Source: Chloroflexota bacterium (GTDB lineage: Bacteria > Chloroflexota > Dehalococcoidia > Lucifugimonadales > Lucifugimonadaceae). Taken from it: a stretch of DNA of 64,000 nucleotides. The stretch covers positions 1 through 64,000 of the forward strand of contig JAJCYY010000012.1 of the NCBI GenBank assembly GCA_029262735.1, given 5' to 3'. The first letter of the stretch is position 1, and each line of letters opens with the position of its first letter. Under the pieces are notes generated by a model that saw nothing but the letters and a program-made list of their open reading frames with translations, had not been told where the DNA came from and did no database searches. Both the position numbers and the translations under genes were made by a program. Positions 1 to 7,779 of the stretch are shown piece by piece.

Positions 1-313
1 TGATAGGCAAGAGCACGCGCTTTGTGCTTGAGCTTTCACCGCAGATCGGTGCTGCCCTGACTATCCAACGATCGGTGCCGCCTGGTCTTCGGCAGGTGAT
101 GAACCTTAACTAACCTTGCGGCTTGAGTCCTGCTCATCCCCACAGGATGTCTAGCGCCCTGTCATGGGGCGCCAACGGGCCGGCCGCACGGGACGCAAAG
201 TAAGGCATCCCCCTCGGCGAACGCGTCTGGCGGTCCGGTCCCGCTGCAACCAAAGCGTGCCCTCCTTGATTCACTTCAGGGAGGGCATTGCGCGTCCGGG
301 GGTCAGGGGAAGA
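1..313. other. Left-edge non-coding stretch
   Basis: No convincing complete gene is visible here. Frame 3 of the plus strand is open from the window edge to a TAA at 111-113 (37 codons). It could be the tail of a gene that begins left of the window, but nothing in it is recognisable. A GC-rich hairpin (arms GCGCCC/GGGCGC) lies near 153-171 and a second one at 258-287 is listed separately. I looked for tmRNA, SRP RNA and RNase P RNA signatures on both strands and found none. Confidence 0.3.
258..287 (-). terminator. Possible weak terminator of mutS2
   Basis: Perfect 8-bp inverted repeat, TGCCCTCC (258-265) and GGAGGGCA (280-287), around a 14-nt loop. It lies 27 nt beyond the mutS2 stop. On the minus strand it is followed only by a short T run (CGCTTTGG), so as an intrinsic terminator it would be weak. 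Confidence 0.35.
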
Positions 314-2746
314 TCAGGCCAGGTTGACCTGCGTGACTCCGTTGCCACCCTGCTCCCGCTGCGCCGGTTCAAACGAGGTCACCTGGGGCAACCGCGAAAG
401 CACATCTCGCACCGCCTGACGCAGGGCTCCGGTTCCCGAACCGTGGATAATTCGGCAGTTCTCCCGGCCATCAGCGGCACAGCTATCGACATATCCGCTC
501 ACAAGCTTATCGATCGCGGCGACTCGCTTCCCACGCACATCCAATTCTCCCGTCGATGCTTCCGGCGCAGACCTGCTCACCTTCACTCCAGATCTCCTGG
601 TTTCGGGGGGTGTCTTGACCGCCACCTCCACCCGCCTGAGCTGTCGGGAGTCCAGTTGTATCCGAGCATTGCCCATCTGTAGATCAGTCATGCCGTCCGG
701 CTTGATCGATACGACCTTCGCTCTGACGTCGAGCCCCTTGATCTCCACCTCATCACCGGCCGAGATCGGCTTTTCTTCAGATATGGCGGCGACATCACCT
801 TCCGGCGTGTTTTGCTCGCTTTTGGCAATGGGCATCCATGTTGGTTCGGCAAGGGATGACCGCAGCCTGTTCACCGCTCGCTGGGCCGTTGCCAGGCTTT
901 TGCCAGATTCCGCCTGTGCCACGATTCTCCGCAACTGACGCCGCACATCGTCGGCCTCCCTTCGCAGCTCCATCCGAGTCCGCTGGACCATGTTCTCCTG
1001 CTGCTTCGTAACCTGGCCCAGGCGGGCTTGCAGGTCTCGCCGCGCAGCCTCGGCAGCAGTGGCGTCAGCCTGTGCCTTCTGGCGAGCCTCACTTACCGTA
1101 TTTCGTTCCCGCTGTATCTGATCGAGCAGCGTTTCAGCCTCGGCGCGGCCGGGATCGAGGAACGTTTCGGCGTGATCCAGCACCTGCTCGGAGAGTCCCA
1201 GGTTGCGGGCGACGTGGACGGCGTAGCTTCGGCCCGGTATTCCCATGATGAACTGATAGGTTGGCAGCAATGTGGCGGCGTCCAGCTCCACTGAAGCGTT
1301 TTCCATACGCTCGTGTGTTCCCGCGTACTCGGCGACAGGGCGATGGTGAGTGGTGACCGCAACCGGGATGTTCCGGTCAACGAGATTCGATAGCACCGCC
1401 CGAGCTAGGGCTGAACCCTCTTCCGGGTCAGTTCCTGTTCCCAACTCGTCGAGCAGCACCAGCGAGTTTTCATCGGCCTCCTCAAGAATGTCGATCACAC
1501 TGCCCATGTGGGAGGAGAAGGTGGAGACGGAGCGTTCGATACTCTGGGCATCGCCGATGTCTGCGTAGACGGCTGAGAAGACGGCGAGCGCTGTGCCGTC
1601 TGAGACTGGCAGCTGCATGCCGCACTGGTGCATGATCGCCATCAGCCCAAGGGTCTTCAGTGCAACGGTCTTACCGCCTGTATTCGGGCCTGTGACCACC
1701 AACCCACGGAATCCGGGGCCGATGTTCATCGAGACCGGAACGGCGTCATCGCCAAGCAGCGGATGTCTCGCGTACGACAGTCGAACGGCGACATCGGAGC
1801 CGGGCGGAAGGGTCTCAGGGCGCATAGCTTTCATTGGGCGGGCCAGCCGTGCACGCGCGGTAATCAGGTCAAGGTCGGCTGCGGCTTCGATTGCCGTCGT
1901 CGCAAGTTCTTCCTTCTCGCCGAGCAGGTGCGAAAGCCGTCTCAGCACCCGTTCTTCTTCTCGCTGCGCCTCGGCGGCTGTCTCACGCCAGTGGTTGCAT
2001 GGGTCGACGGCGCGGAACGGCTCGACGAAGAGCGTCGCTCCTGTGTTTGAGACATCGTGGACAATGCCGGGAACTGCCTCACGACTATCGGTTCGGACTT
2101 CGAGCACCAGCCGTTCGCCACGGGTGGCTATGTTCGGTGACTGAACTGCTCCGCGCACTTCTTTGGAGGCTGCGACCCGCTCCAGGATCCGCACCAGCCT
2201 CTGGTAAGAGCGCGCCGAATCGGACCTGAGCCTGCCAAGCCGAGGGGTCGCCGAGTCTCGTACATCACCGCTGTCGGTTAGCGCAGCATTCACTTCGGAG
2301 CGAAGATCGGAAAGATCGGGGATATCCGAAGCGATCGCAACCATGCGCGGCGCGCGTTCCTTCATCGAAACGACTACGTTGCGTGCCAGCCACGTCGAGT
2401 CGAGCAGGATGATGCAGGAGATGAGCTCCTGGCCGCTCAGCATGCCTCCGAGCGCGGCACGGCGAAGCACAGGCCGCAGGTCCTGGTGTCCGGTCAGTCC
2501 GATATCGCCTACCGTCGCCAGCATCGAAGCGGCTTCAGCAGTCTCTTCTTGCAGGCGCAAAACGTCTTCCAGGTGCGCCTGGGGAGTCACTGCCTCGGCG
2601 AGCTCGCGTGATGCGAAAAACCGGGTGTGACCGGCCAGCATCTGGCGGATACTTGGGAATTCGAGTAGCTGCCAGGCGGATTCCTGGAGCGTTATTGGGC
2701 CGGATTCGATGTCCCGCGCCGTACTATTGTCTGATACATCTGACAT
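314..2746 (-). CDS. mutS2: MutS2 family ATPase/endonuclease
   Basis: This 810-residue protein has the full MutS2 layout. An N-terminal lever/clamp region is followed by the ABC-type MutS ATPase with Walker A GPNTGGKT near residue 351 and Walker B LVLLDELGTGTDPEEG near 430. A long charged coiled-coil follows (about 520-620). The C-terminal Smr nuclease domain (about 730-810) carries the LDVRG and HGSGTGALR motifs. The family acts on branched DNA or collided ribosomes rather than in classical mismatch repair. The mismatch-recognition domain of MutS1 is absent, which separates it from mutS. It stands alone, divergent from the hydrolase gene at 2820. The ATG at 2746 gives the usual family length. 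Confidence 0.96.
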   Translation of the reverse strand: MSDVSDNSTARDIESGPITLQESAWQLLEFPSIRQMLAGHTRFFASRELAEAVTPQAHLEDVLRLQEETAEAASMLATVGDIGLTGHQDLRPVLRRAALGGMLSGQELISCIILLDSTWLARNVVVSMKERAPRMVAIASDIPDLSDLRSEVNAALTDSGDVRDSATPRLGRLRSDSARSYQRLVRILERVAASKEVRGAVQSPNIATRGERLVLEVRTDSREAVPGIVHDVSNTGATLFVEPFRAVDPCNHWRETAAEAQREEERVLRRLSHLLGEKEELATTAIEAAADLDLITARARLARPMKAMRPETLPPGSDVAVRLSYARHPLLGDDAVPVSMNIGPGFRGLVVTGPNTGGKTVALKTLGLMAIMHQCGMQLPVSDGTALAVFSAVYADIGDAQSIERSVSTFSSHMGSVIDILEEADENSLVLLDELGTGTDPEEGSALARAVLSNLVDRNIPVAVTTHHRPVAEYAGTHERMENASVELDAATLLPTYQFIMGIPGRSYAVHVARNLGLSEQVLDHAETFLDPGRAEAETLLDQIQRERNTVSEARQKAQADATAAEAARRDLQARLGQVTKQQENMVQRTRMELRREADDVRRQLRRIVAQAESGKSLATAQRAVNRLRSSLAEPTWMPIAKSEQNTPEGDVAAISEEKPISAGDEVEIKGLDVRAKVVSIKPDGMTDLQMGNARIQLDSRQLRRVEVAVKTPPETRRSGVKVSRSAPEASTGELDVRGKRVAAIDKLVSGYVDSCAADGRENCRIIHGSGTGALRQAVRDVLSRLPQVTSFEPAQREQGGNGVTQVNLA

Positions 2747-2819
2747 TGCGATAGTGATTCTATTCGAGGGATCGACACTACACTCGTAGCGTTAGCATCC
2801 GCGGTATCTGTTTTCAGGC

Positions 2820-3806
2820 ATGACAGGACCAGTGATGATTCACACCGAGTGGCAGCATTCCACGGCGCAGAAGCGTGTTTTCGACAGCATGGTCGAGTTG
2901 CTGTCCCGCGCCGGGCTCGACTACCAGGGTGAATTCGTGGAAGCCGGTGGATATCGCATCCACTACCTTGAGTATGGCACCGGACCAACGGTCCTGCTCA
3001 TACATGGTGGAGGGGCCGGGGGAGCGATGTGGTTTCGGCAGATCGCTGAGCTTTCTAAGAGGTTCAGGGTGATCGTGCCGGACAACCCGCTCTTCGGACT
3101 GTCGAGCCGTCCGTCGCGTCCGTTGGCGGTTCCAGAAGCGACGATCGGGTTTATCGAATCGTTCCTCGATGCTCTCCAGATCGATAGGGTTTCCCTCGCC
3201 GGTCTTTCCATGGGCGGATTTTCATCTGCCAGGTTCGCGTCCGGGAACCGTGACCGGGTCGATCGTCTTGTGCTGGTGGGTTCGGCCGGATTTGGGCGGG
3301 ATCTGCCCTGGGGTTTCAGGCTGAGTTCGCTACCTGTGCTCAAGCACTTGCTGACCAGGCCACAGCGCTGGGTTCACGAGAAGTTTTTCGCTTCGACAGA
3401 GGTTGTGAATCCCAATGCCGAGCACAACGAGGCGTACCTTGAGTACGCGTTCAGGGTGACCGAGGCGGACGGTCATACCGAGGCACTTGTCCACAACATG
3501 CCGGTTTTCGCAGGGCTCATGGGACAGCGCCACCTTCTCGGAGAGGAAGAGCTTTCGTCGATCGTTGCCGAGACGCTGGTGATCTGGGGGGAGCAGGACA
3601 AGTTCTTCCCACTGCCGCATGCCCGCCGGGCGATTTCGCTCATCCCGAACTCCAGGCTTGAGGTGCTGCCGGATTGCGGACACGTCGCTCTGCTGGACCA
3701 GCCGGAGCGGGTCACCGAACTTCTGTCAGGGTTCTTCAGAGACGGATCAATTCCCGAAGCGGTCGCCGGTGGACAGTTGAACGCTGGCAGCGAACTCGGC
3801 CGCTGA
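2820..3806 (+). CDS. Alpha/beta hydrolase
   Basis: A 328-residue alpha/beta-hydrolase-fold protein. Counting from the first ATG, the nucleophile elbow GLSMGG places Ser130, WGEQDKF gives Asp260 and DCGHVAL gives His288, a complete catalytic triad. The oxyanion-hole HGGGAGG motif lies near residue 61. A second ATG five codons in (2835), preceded by AGGA, is an equally good start. The family covers esterases, C-C bond hydrolases, haloperoxidases and epoxide hydrolases, and the substrate cannot be read from sequence. Its 3' end overlaps the convergent formyltransferase gene by 60 bp. No signal peptide is evident, so it is probably cytoplasmic. Confidence 0.85.
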   Translation: MTGPVMIHTEWQHSTAQKRVFDSMVELLSRAGLDYQGEFVEAGGYRIHYLEYGTGPTVLLIHGGGAGGAMWFRQIAELSKRFRVIVPDNPLFGLSSRPSRPLAVPEATIGFIESFLDALQIDRVSLAGLSMGGFSSARFASGNRDRVDRLVLVGSAGFGRDLPWGFRLSSLPVLKHLLTRPQRWVHEKFFASTEVVNPNAEHNEAYLEYAFRVTEADGHTEALVHNMPVFAGLMGQRHLLGEEELSSIVAETLVIWGEQDKFFPLPHARRAISLIPNSRLEVLPDCGHVALLDQPERVTELLSGFFRDGSIPEAVAGGQLNAGSELGR

Positions 3807-4682
3807 GACCTTTTTCCGATCCGGACCGCGCACACGCCCGACGCTCAAAGTGCCTCCTGAGACGGCTACATTTAACCCTTCGTCACCAATCTGCAGCACT
3901 GTGCCAGCCTCGGATGACTGCCCTTCTTCACCGGCTATTGCAGAGAACGAGGCACTGTAGAAGCTGACGCGTTCCCCTTTCAGCGTGGAGTTTGCGCCGG
4001 GTTGAGGGTCGCTGCCCCGGACCAGGTTGTAGACCTCCTGACCCGGCCTCGTCCAATCGATAGCCGCCTCTTTGGCCTTGAACCAGCCCTCGTAAGTCGC
4101 CTGGCTCTCGTCCTGCGTTGTTCGCGGAGCATTTCCGTCTCTGACCATGTCGATGGCCTCAACCATTGCATCGACGCCCATTGGGAACAGACGCTTGAAG
4201 TAGACGGAGCCGAGTGTGTCGTCAGGTCCGATATCGATCGTCTTCTGAAGCAGGACCGGACCTGTATCCAGTCCATCGTCAGGCCAGAAAATGGTGAGAC
4301 CGGTCTCCGTTTCGCCCGCCACGATGGGCCAGTTGATGGAGCTGGGACCGCGATGCTTTGGTAGAAGCGACGGGTGATACTGGATGGTTCCCTTTGCCGG
4401 GAAGTTGATCATGTCCATTGGTACGATGTCTGTGACGAATGCCATGACGCACAGTTCAGGCTCGACCGCAGTGAACTGCTCGATAGCGGCGTCGTCTCTC
4501 AGCCGCTTGAACTGAAACAGAGGCAATCCGCTGGCGTTTGCAGCTTCGACGATCGGATCTGACGGGCGTCCTTCACGGTCCGGTGGGGCGAAGACGCCGA
4601 CGATCTCGTCTTTGCCGGATTCTGAAATCGCTTCCAGCACCGCCGTGCCAAAAGCAGCCTGGCCGATTAGCGCAATCCTCAT
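3747..4682 (-). CDS. Formyltransferase-fold protein, 10-formyl-THF hydrolase-domain type
   Basis: A 311-residue protein with the formyltransferase N-domain (1-200) and the Fmt-like C-terminal barrel. The ATG at 4682 has GGAGAG just upstream; the longer frame to 4943 is rejected. The HPSLLPKHRG and DDGLDTG motifs give catalytic His103 and Asp139. The Asn found two residues before the His in methionyl-tRNA formyltransferase is Gln101 here. The motifs FWPDDGLDTG and ATYEGW, with the overall spacing, look closer to the N-terminal hydrolase/formyltransferase domain of animal 10-formyl-THF dehydrogenase (ALDH1L1) than to E. coli Fmt. It may serve as Fmt, as no other fmt is in the window, or hydrolyse or transfer formyl groups to another acceptor. 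Confidence 0.82.
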   Translation of the reverse strand: MRIALIGQAAFGTAVLEAISESGKDEIVGVFAPPDREGRPSDPIVEAANASGLPLFQFKRLRDDAAIEQFTAVEPELCVMAFVTDIVPMDMINFPAKGTIQYHPSLLPKHRGPSSINWPIVAGETETGLTIFWPDDGLDTGPVLLQKTIDIGPDDTLGSVYFKRLFPMGVDAMVEAIDMVRDGNAPRTTQDESQATYEGWFKAKEAAIDWTRPGQEVYNLVRGSDPQPGANSTLKGERVSFYSASFSAIAGEEGQSSEAGTVLQIGDEGLNVAVSGGTLSVGRVRGPDRKKVSAAEFAASVQLSTGDRFGN

Positions 4683-4864
4683 TATTCTCTCCAGGTCAGC
4701 TTGCCGACTACAGGATGTGCCTGTTCCCTGTTTCGTGTCGGCGAAGCATAGCAACAGAAAGCGCTGTGCTGGCATCAGTCGCCATCGGGCAATCTTGCTA
4801 CACGCAGGTTTACCGGTAAGCTGGTCACCTTGCAATCTGTTCGGATGATATCGACGGAGGTCTG

Positions 4865-5323
4865 ATGACGGAGCGAAAACCCATGCCCGGTCTCCAGGCG
4901 GCTCAACAGCCTTCAGGCAATGACCCGGCGGAACAGGAAGCAAAAATTCCTGTTGACGCCCGCGGCTGGCTTGAGCGCGGCATCAAGTCGGCGCAACTCG
5001 GGTTTCCCGACAAGGCAGCGTCGGACTTCGAAGAGGCGGCATGGCTAGACCCGGACAACGTCGAGATCCACTTCAATCTCGGGACTGCACATCTCTCGAT
5101 GGGCATGTTCGAGCAGGCGCTCGTAAACTTCGACCGGGCGATCGGACTGCGTCCTGACATGTCGGACGCTATCGGGAATCGGGCGGTTACGCTTACTGCG
5201 CTTGGACAGGATGAGCGTGCCGAGCGGGATGTTGCTCGTGCTGTGGAACTGGGCGCTCCCCCGGACGGGCTTGCGACGGTGATCGAATACGTGAAGACGA
5301 AGCGGGTTGCCAGAAAGACTTAG
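4865..5323 (+). CDS. TPR-repeat protein
   Basis: A 152-residue soluble protein with about three tetratricopeptide repeats between residues 35 and 135; WLERGIKSAQLGFPDKAASD and the following FEEAAWLDPDNVEIHFNLGT form the clearest unit. The ATG has a strong GGAGG five bases upstream. TPR arrays mediate protein-protein contacts; the partner is unknown. It precedes the pterin dehydratase gene in the same direction with a 37-bp gap, so co-transcription is likely although no functional link is evident. Confidence 0.78.
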   Translation: MTERKPMPGLQAAQQPSGNDPAEQEAKIPVDARGWLERGIKSAQLGFPDKAASDFEEAAWLDPDNVEIHFNLGTAHLSMGMFEQALVNFDRAIGLRPDMSDAIGNRAVTLTALGQDERAERDVARAVELGAPPDGLATVIEYVKTKRVARKT

Positions 5324-5360
5324 GCCAGAAAGTTCAGGAAATACTGAGAGGCGGCAAGCG

Positions 5361-5639
5361 ATGGCCGGTTTAAGCGACTCTGAGATAGCTAGCAGGCTTG
5401 AGGACCTTCCCGAATGGAGCTATGAGGACGGCCAGATCACCCGGACGTTCAGCTTCGACACGTTCCTTGCCGGTATCGATTTCGTGGTTAAGGTGGCTAA
5501 TGCCGCTGAGACTGCCGACCATCACCCGGATGTCGACATTCGCTATTCGAACATCAAGGTTGCAATGTCTTCCCATGATGTTGGCGGTATCACGGAGCGT
5601 GACTTCAAGCTGGCGGCCGAGGTCTCAGGGCTGGCCTGA
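5361..5639 (+). CDS. 4a-hydroxytetrahydrobiopterin dehydratase (PCD/DCoH)
   Basis: A 92-residue protein with the pterin-4a-carbinolamine dehydratase signature: ETADHHPDVDIRYSNIKVAM followed by SSHDVGGITERDFKLA, including the two adjacent active-site histidines. The family dehydrates 4a-hydroxy-tetrahydropterin and, in many bacteria without aromatic amino acid hydroxylases, supports molybdopterin or folate-related chemistry. I chose the ATG at 5361 because GAGAGGCGG precedes it and it gives the usual ~95-residue length. The upstream in-frame ATG at 5307 would overlap the TPR gene and add an unconserved leader. Confidence 0.93.
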   Translation: MAGLSDSEIASRLEDLPEWSYEDGQITRTFSFDTFLAGIDFVVKVANAAETADHHPDVDIRYSNIKVAMSSHDVGGITERDFKLAAEVSGLA

Positions 5640-5730
5640 GTACTTACAGACCCGTTGCTGAGGTTGAATTCCGCGAAAATGGGCACTAGGGCGAAAACCG
5701 CGCCGTGAGCGATGCCGTAATTCTGCGCAG

Positions 5731-5781
5731 GAAGCGAGGTTATCTGTTCAGAACCGTGCACTGAGCGGGGCGCCTCGCTTC
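5731..5781. terminator. Long-loop hairpin between convergent genes
   Basis: Perfect 9-bp inverted repeat, GAAGCGAGG (5731-5739) and CCTCGCTTC (5773-5781), with a 33-nt loop and a T-rich tail (TTCTATTC) on the plus strand. It lies between the convergent pterin dehydratase (+) and ABC permease (-) genes, where a transcription terminator is expected. The large loop makes it atypical. Confidence 0.35.
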
Positions 5782-5827
5782 TTCTATTCACGTTTTTCAC
5801 ACCAGCTCCAGCTACTGCCGAAGCACC

Positions 5828-6961
5828 TTACTCCCAGCGGAATACGCGTGTTGCTATGGCGAACGCGATCGCTGTCCAGATTCCCAGTCCCAGTAGCTCC
5901 GGACCCAGCGATGTGATGCTTGCGCCATCCACGGTGATCGCCCTGAAACCGTCTGCCAGGTAGGTGAGCGGAAAGAACTGCGAGATGTTGTTCAGCCAGT
6001 CCGGGAAGGTCTCGGTTGGAAAGAAGATGCCGGAAAGGAACATCATCGGCAGCGTGACTATGTTCGCCACGGGCGCGGCTACGTCTTCGGTCTTAGCCCA
6101 TCCTGAGATGGCGAGGCCAAGAACAATGAACAGCGCACCGCCGAACAACGCCATGATCGTCAGGTCGATCCAGGTCAGGATCGAGCCGTCGCCGATAGAC
6201 ACGCGAAGAGCAAGCATTCCCACCAGGATCAGCACGTAAGTCTGTAACACGGTCACCATCAGCCGGGTGGCTATCTGACCGACCAGGAAGTGCGACGGGC
6301 CGATTGGCGTTGCCTGGAGCCGTCTTAGCACGCCACCGGTTTTGAAGCGGATCAGGCTGAACACCACGCCGAACACGCCACCCTGCATGATGGCCATCGC
6401 TGCGATTCCTGGAACCAGGAAACCCCGAAATCCCTCGCCCTGGCCCTCGATGTAACTGGGTTCGACACTGAAGCGGCTATCTACCCTGTACTCATCTGGC
6501 ACCTGTGCAAGGTCGAGGAAAAGGGTGTCGAGGGTGTCTCTGATCACGGTCTCGGTCACGCCCTGCTCCTGCGGTTTGCGTGAATCAAACACAGTCCGAA
6601 TACTGGCGACGCCGTCTTCGTTCCCAAATCCTGCCGGAATGATGATCAGCGCATCGACATTTCCGACCCGCAACTCCTCCCGCAACGTGGTTTCATTGTC
6701 GATTTTCAGGTCGAGAATGGGGTCTTCACCGTCGTCGATAGCATCCCGGAACGTGGCCGAGGCTTCATTCTGGGCGTTGTCAACGAACCCGACATCAGGC
6801 GGCGAGAACTGACCCAGGTTGAGCAACCCGAAGATGAGCATGATCAGCATCGGGAAAAACAGTGCCCAGAAGATGGCCTGCCGGTTGCGGAAGTACATCT
6901 TGAGCGATGCGATTGTCAGTACGAAGTACAGTCTCATGTCGGGTCGGTTCCAGGGCATCAA
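5828..6961 (-). CDS. ABC-2 type transporter permease
   Basis: About 376 residues, ABC-2 (drug/polysaccharide exporter) permease. One TM helix lies at about residues 22-45 (FWALFFPMLIMLIFGL), then a ~150-residue extracytoplasmic loop, then five clustered TM helices from about 185 to the end, including the conserved MFLSGIFFP segment. It follows the ATPase gene by 14 bp, so the two form one exporter. The first possible start is TTG 6961 with ATG 6958 immediately after; ATG 6937 (MRLYFV) is also possible. Substrate is unknown; such pairs export drugs, lipids or peptides. Confidence 0.88.
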   Translation of the reverse strand: MMPWNRPDMRLYFVLTIASLKMYFRNRQAIFWALFFPMLIMLIFGLLNLGQFSPPDVGFVDNAQNEASATFRDAIDDGEDPILDLKIDNETTLREELRVGNVDALIIIPAGFGNEDGVASIRTVFDSRKPQEQGVTETVIRDTLDTLFLDLAQVPDEYRVDSRFSVEPSYIEGQGEGFRGFLVPGIAAMAIMQGGVFGVVFSLIRFKTGGVLRRLQATPIGPSHFLVGQIATRLMVTVLQTYVLILVGMLALRVSIGDGSILTWIDLTIMALFGGALFIVLGLAISGWAKTEDVAAPVANIVTLPMMFLSGIFFPTETFPDWLNNISQFFPLTYLADGFRAITVDGASITSLGPELLGLGIWTAIAFAIATRVFRWE

Positions 6962-6975
6962 AGAGGGCGAGGAGT

Positions 6976-7779
6976 TCAGTCCTCTCGCAGGCTCCGTCCT
7001 GTCAGGCTGATGAACACGTCTTCCAGCGTTGCCGGCTTCACCTCGCGGGTCGCCGTGAAACCGGTGGCGAGCAGCTGCTCAACCAGCGCCTTCGGCGTGT
7101 CCATCTTCACTATCTTCCCGCTGTCCATGATCGCCCCGCGATCACACAGCTCCTCCGCCTCCTCCATGTAGTGAGTGGTCAGCATGATCGTCGTGCCGGT
7201 TGCGCGTATTCGCTGGATCAGCTCCCACATGTGCCGCCGCGCCTGCGGGTCCAGGGCGGTGGTCGGCTCGTCGAGAAAGAGCACCTGCGGGTGATTGACC
7301 AGCGCAACTGCGATGGACAACCGCTGCTTCTGGCCTCCCGAGAGCTGCTTGAAGTACGCCTTGCGTCGGTCGGTAAGCTCCACCTCGTTGAGAATGGCGT
7401 CGACATCGACTCGTTCGCCGTAAAGCTCACCGTAGAGCTTTATCGTCTCGGCAACCGAGAGGTTGTCGAAAAATGCAGTGGTCTGAAGCTGCACCCCGAT
7501 GATGCTCTTGACCTTCTTCGGGTTGCGTTGAACATCGATGCCGCCAACAAACGCGGTGCCAGAGTCGGCCCGGCGCATGCCCTCGAGAATCTCAATGGTG
7601 GTCGTCTTGCCAGCGCCGTTTGGACCGAGCATGCCGAACACTTCACCGCGCTCCACTGTGAACGAGATGCCGTCGACCGCGACGATGCCCGTGTAGCGCT
7701 TGGTCAGGCCCGTAACAGAGATGATCGGCTCTTTGGTATTTGGGGGCTGGGCGATTCCGTGTGATGATGGCTCTGTCAT
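6976..7779 (-). CDS. ABC transporter ATP-binding protein (exporter type)
   Basis: A 267-residue DrrA/CcmA-type ATPase. Walker A GPNGAGKT at 52-59, the Q-loop near 97, signature LSGGQKQRL from 146, Walker B VLFLDEPTTALD from 166 and the switch His in TTHYMEEAE are all intact. Its ATG overlaps the stop codon of the upstream MMPL gene by 4 bp, implying translational coupling. With the downstream ABC-2 permease it makes a complete exporter. Placement behind a PadR regulator and an MMPL protein suggests inducible efflux of a hydrophobic compound. Confidence 0.95.
   Translation of the reverse strand: MTEPSSHGIAQPPNTKEPIISVTGLTKRYTGIVAVDGISFTVERGEVFGMLGPNGAGKTTTIEILEGMRRADSGTAFVGGIDVQRNPKKVKSIIGVQLQTTAFFDNLSVAETIKLYGELYGERVDVDAILNEVELTDRRKAYFKQLSGGQKQRLSIAVALVNHPQVLFLDEPTTALDPQARRHMWELIQRIRATGTTIMLTTHYMEEAEELCDRGAIMDSGKIVKMDTPKALVEQLLATGFTATREVKPATLEDVFISLTGRSLRED

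Noticed and set aside
1-313. Stable RNA gene (tmRNA, SRP RNA or RNase P RNA)
   Set aside because: GC-rich hairpins are present, but none of the conserved sequence blocks of these RNAs was found on either strand.
164-682. 172-codon plus-strand frame at the left edge
   Set aside because: It overlaps the 3' end of mutS2 on the other strand, is very Arg/His-rich and matches no family; a codon shadow.
6907-7764. 285-codon plus-strand frame
   Set aside because: Antisense to the ABC ATPase gene with all its intact motifs; the long antisense frame reflects codon composition.
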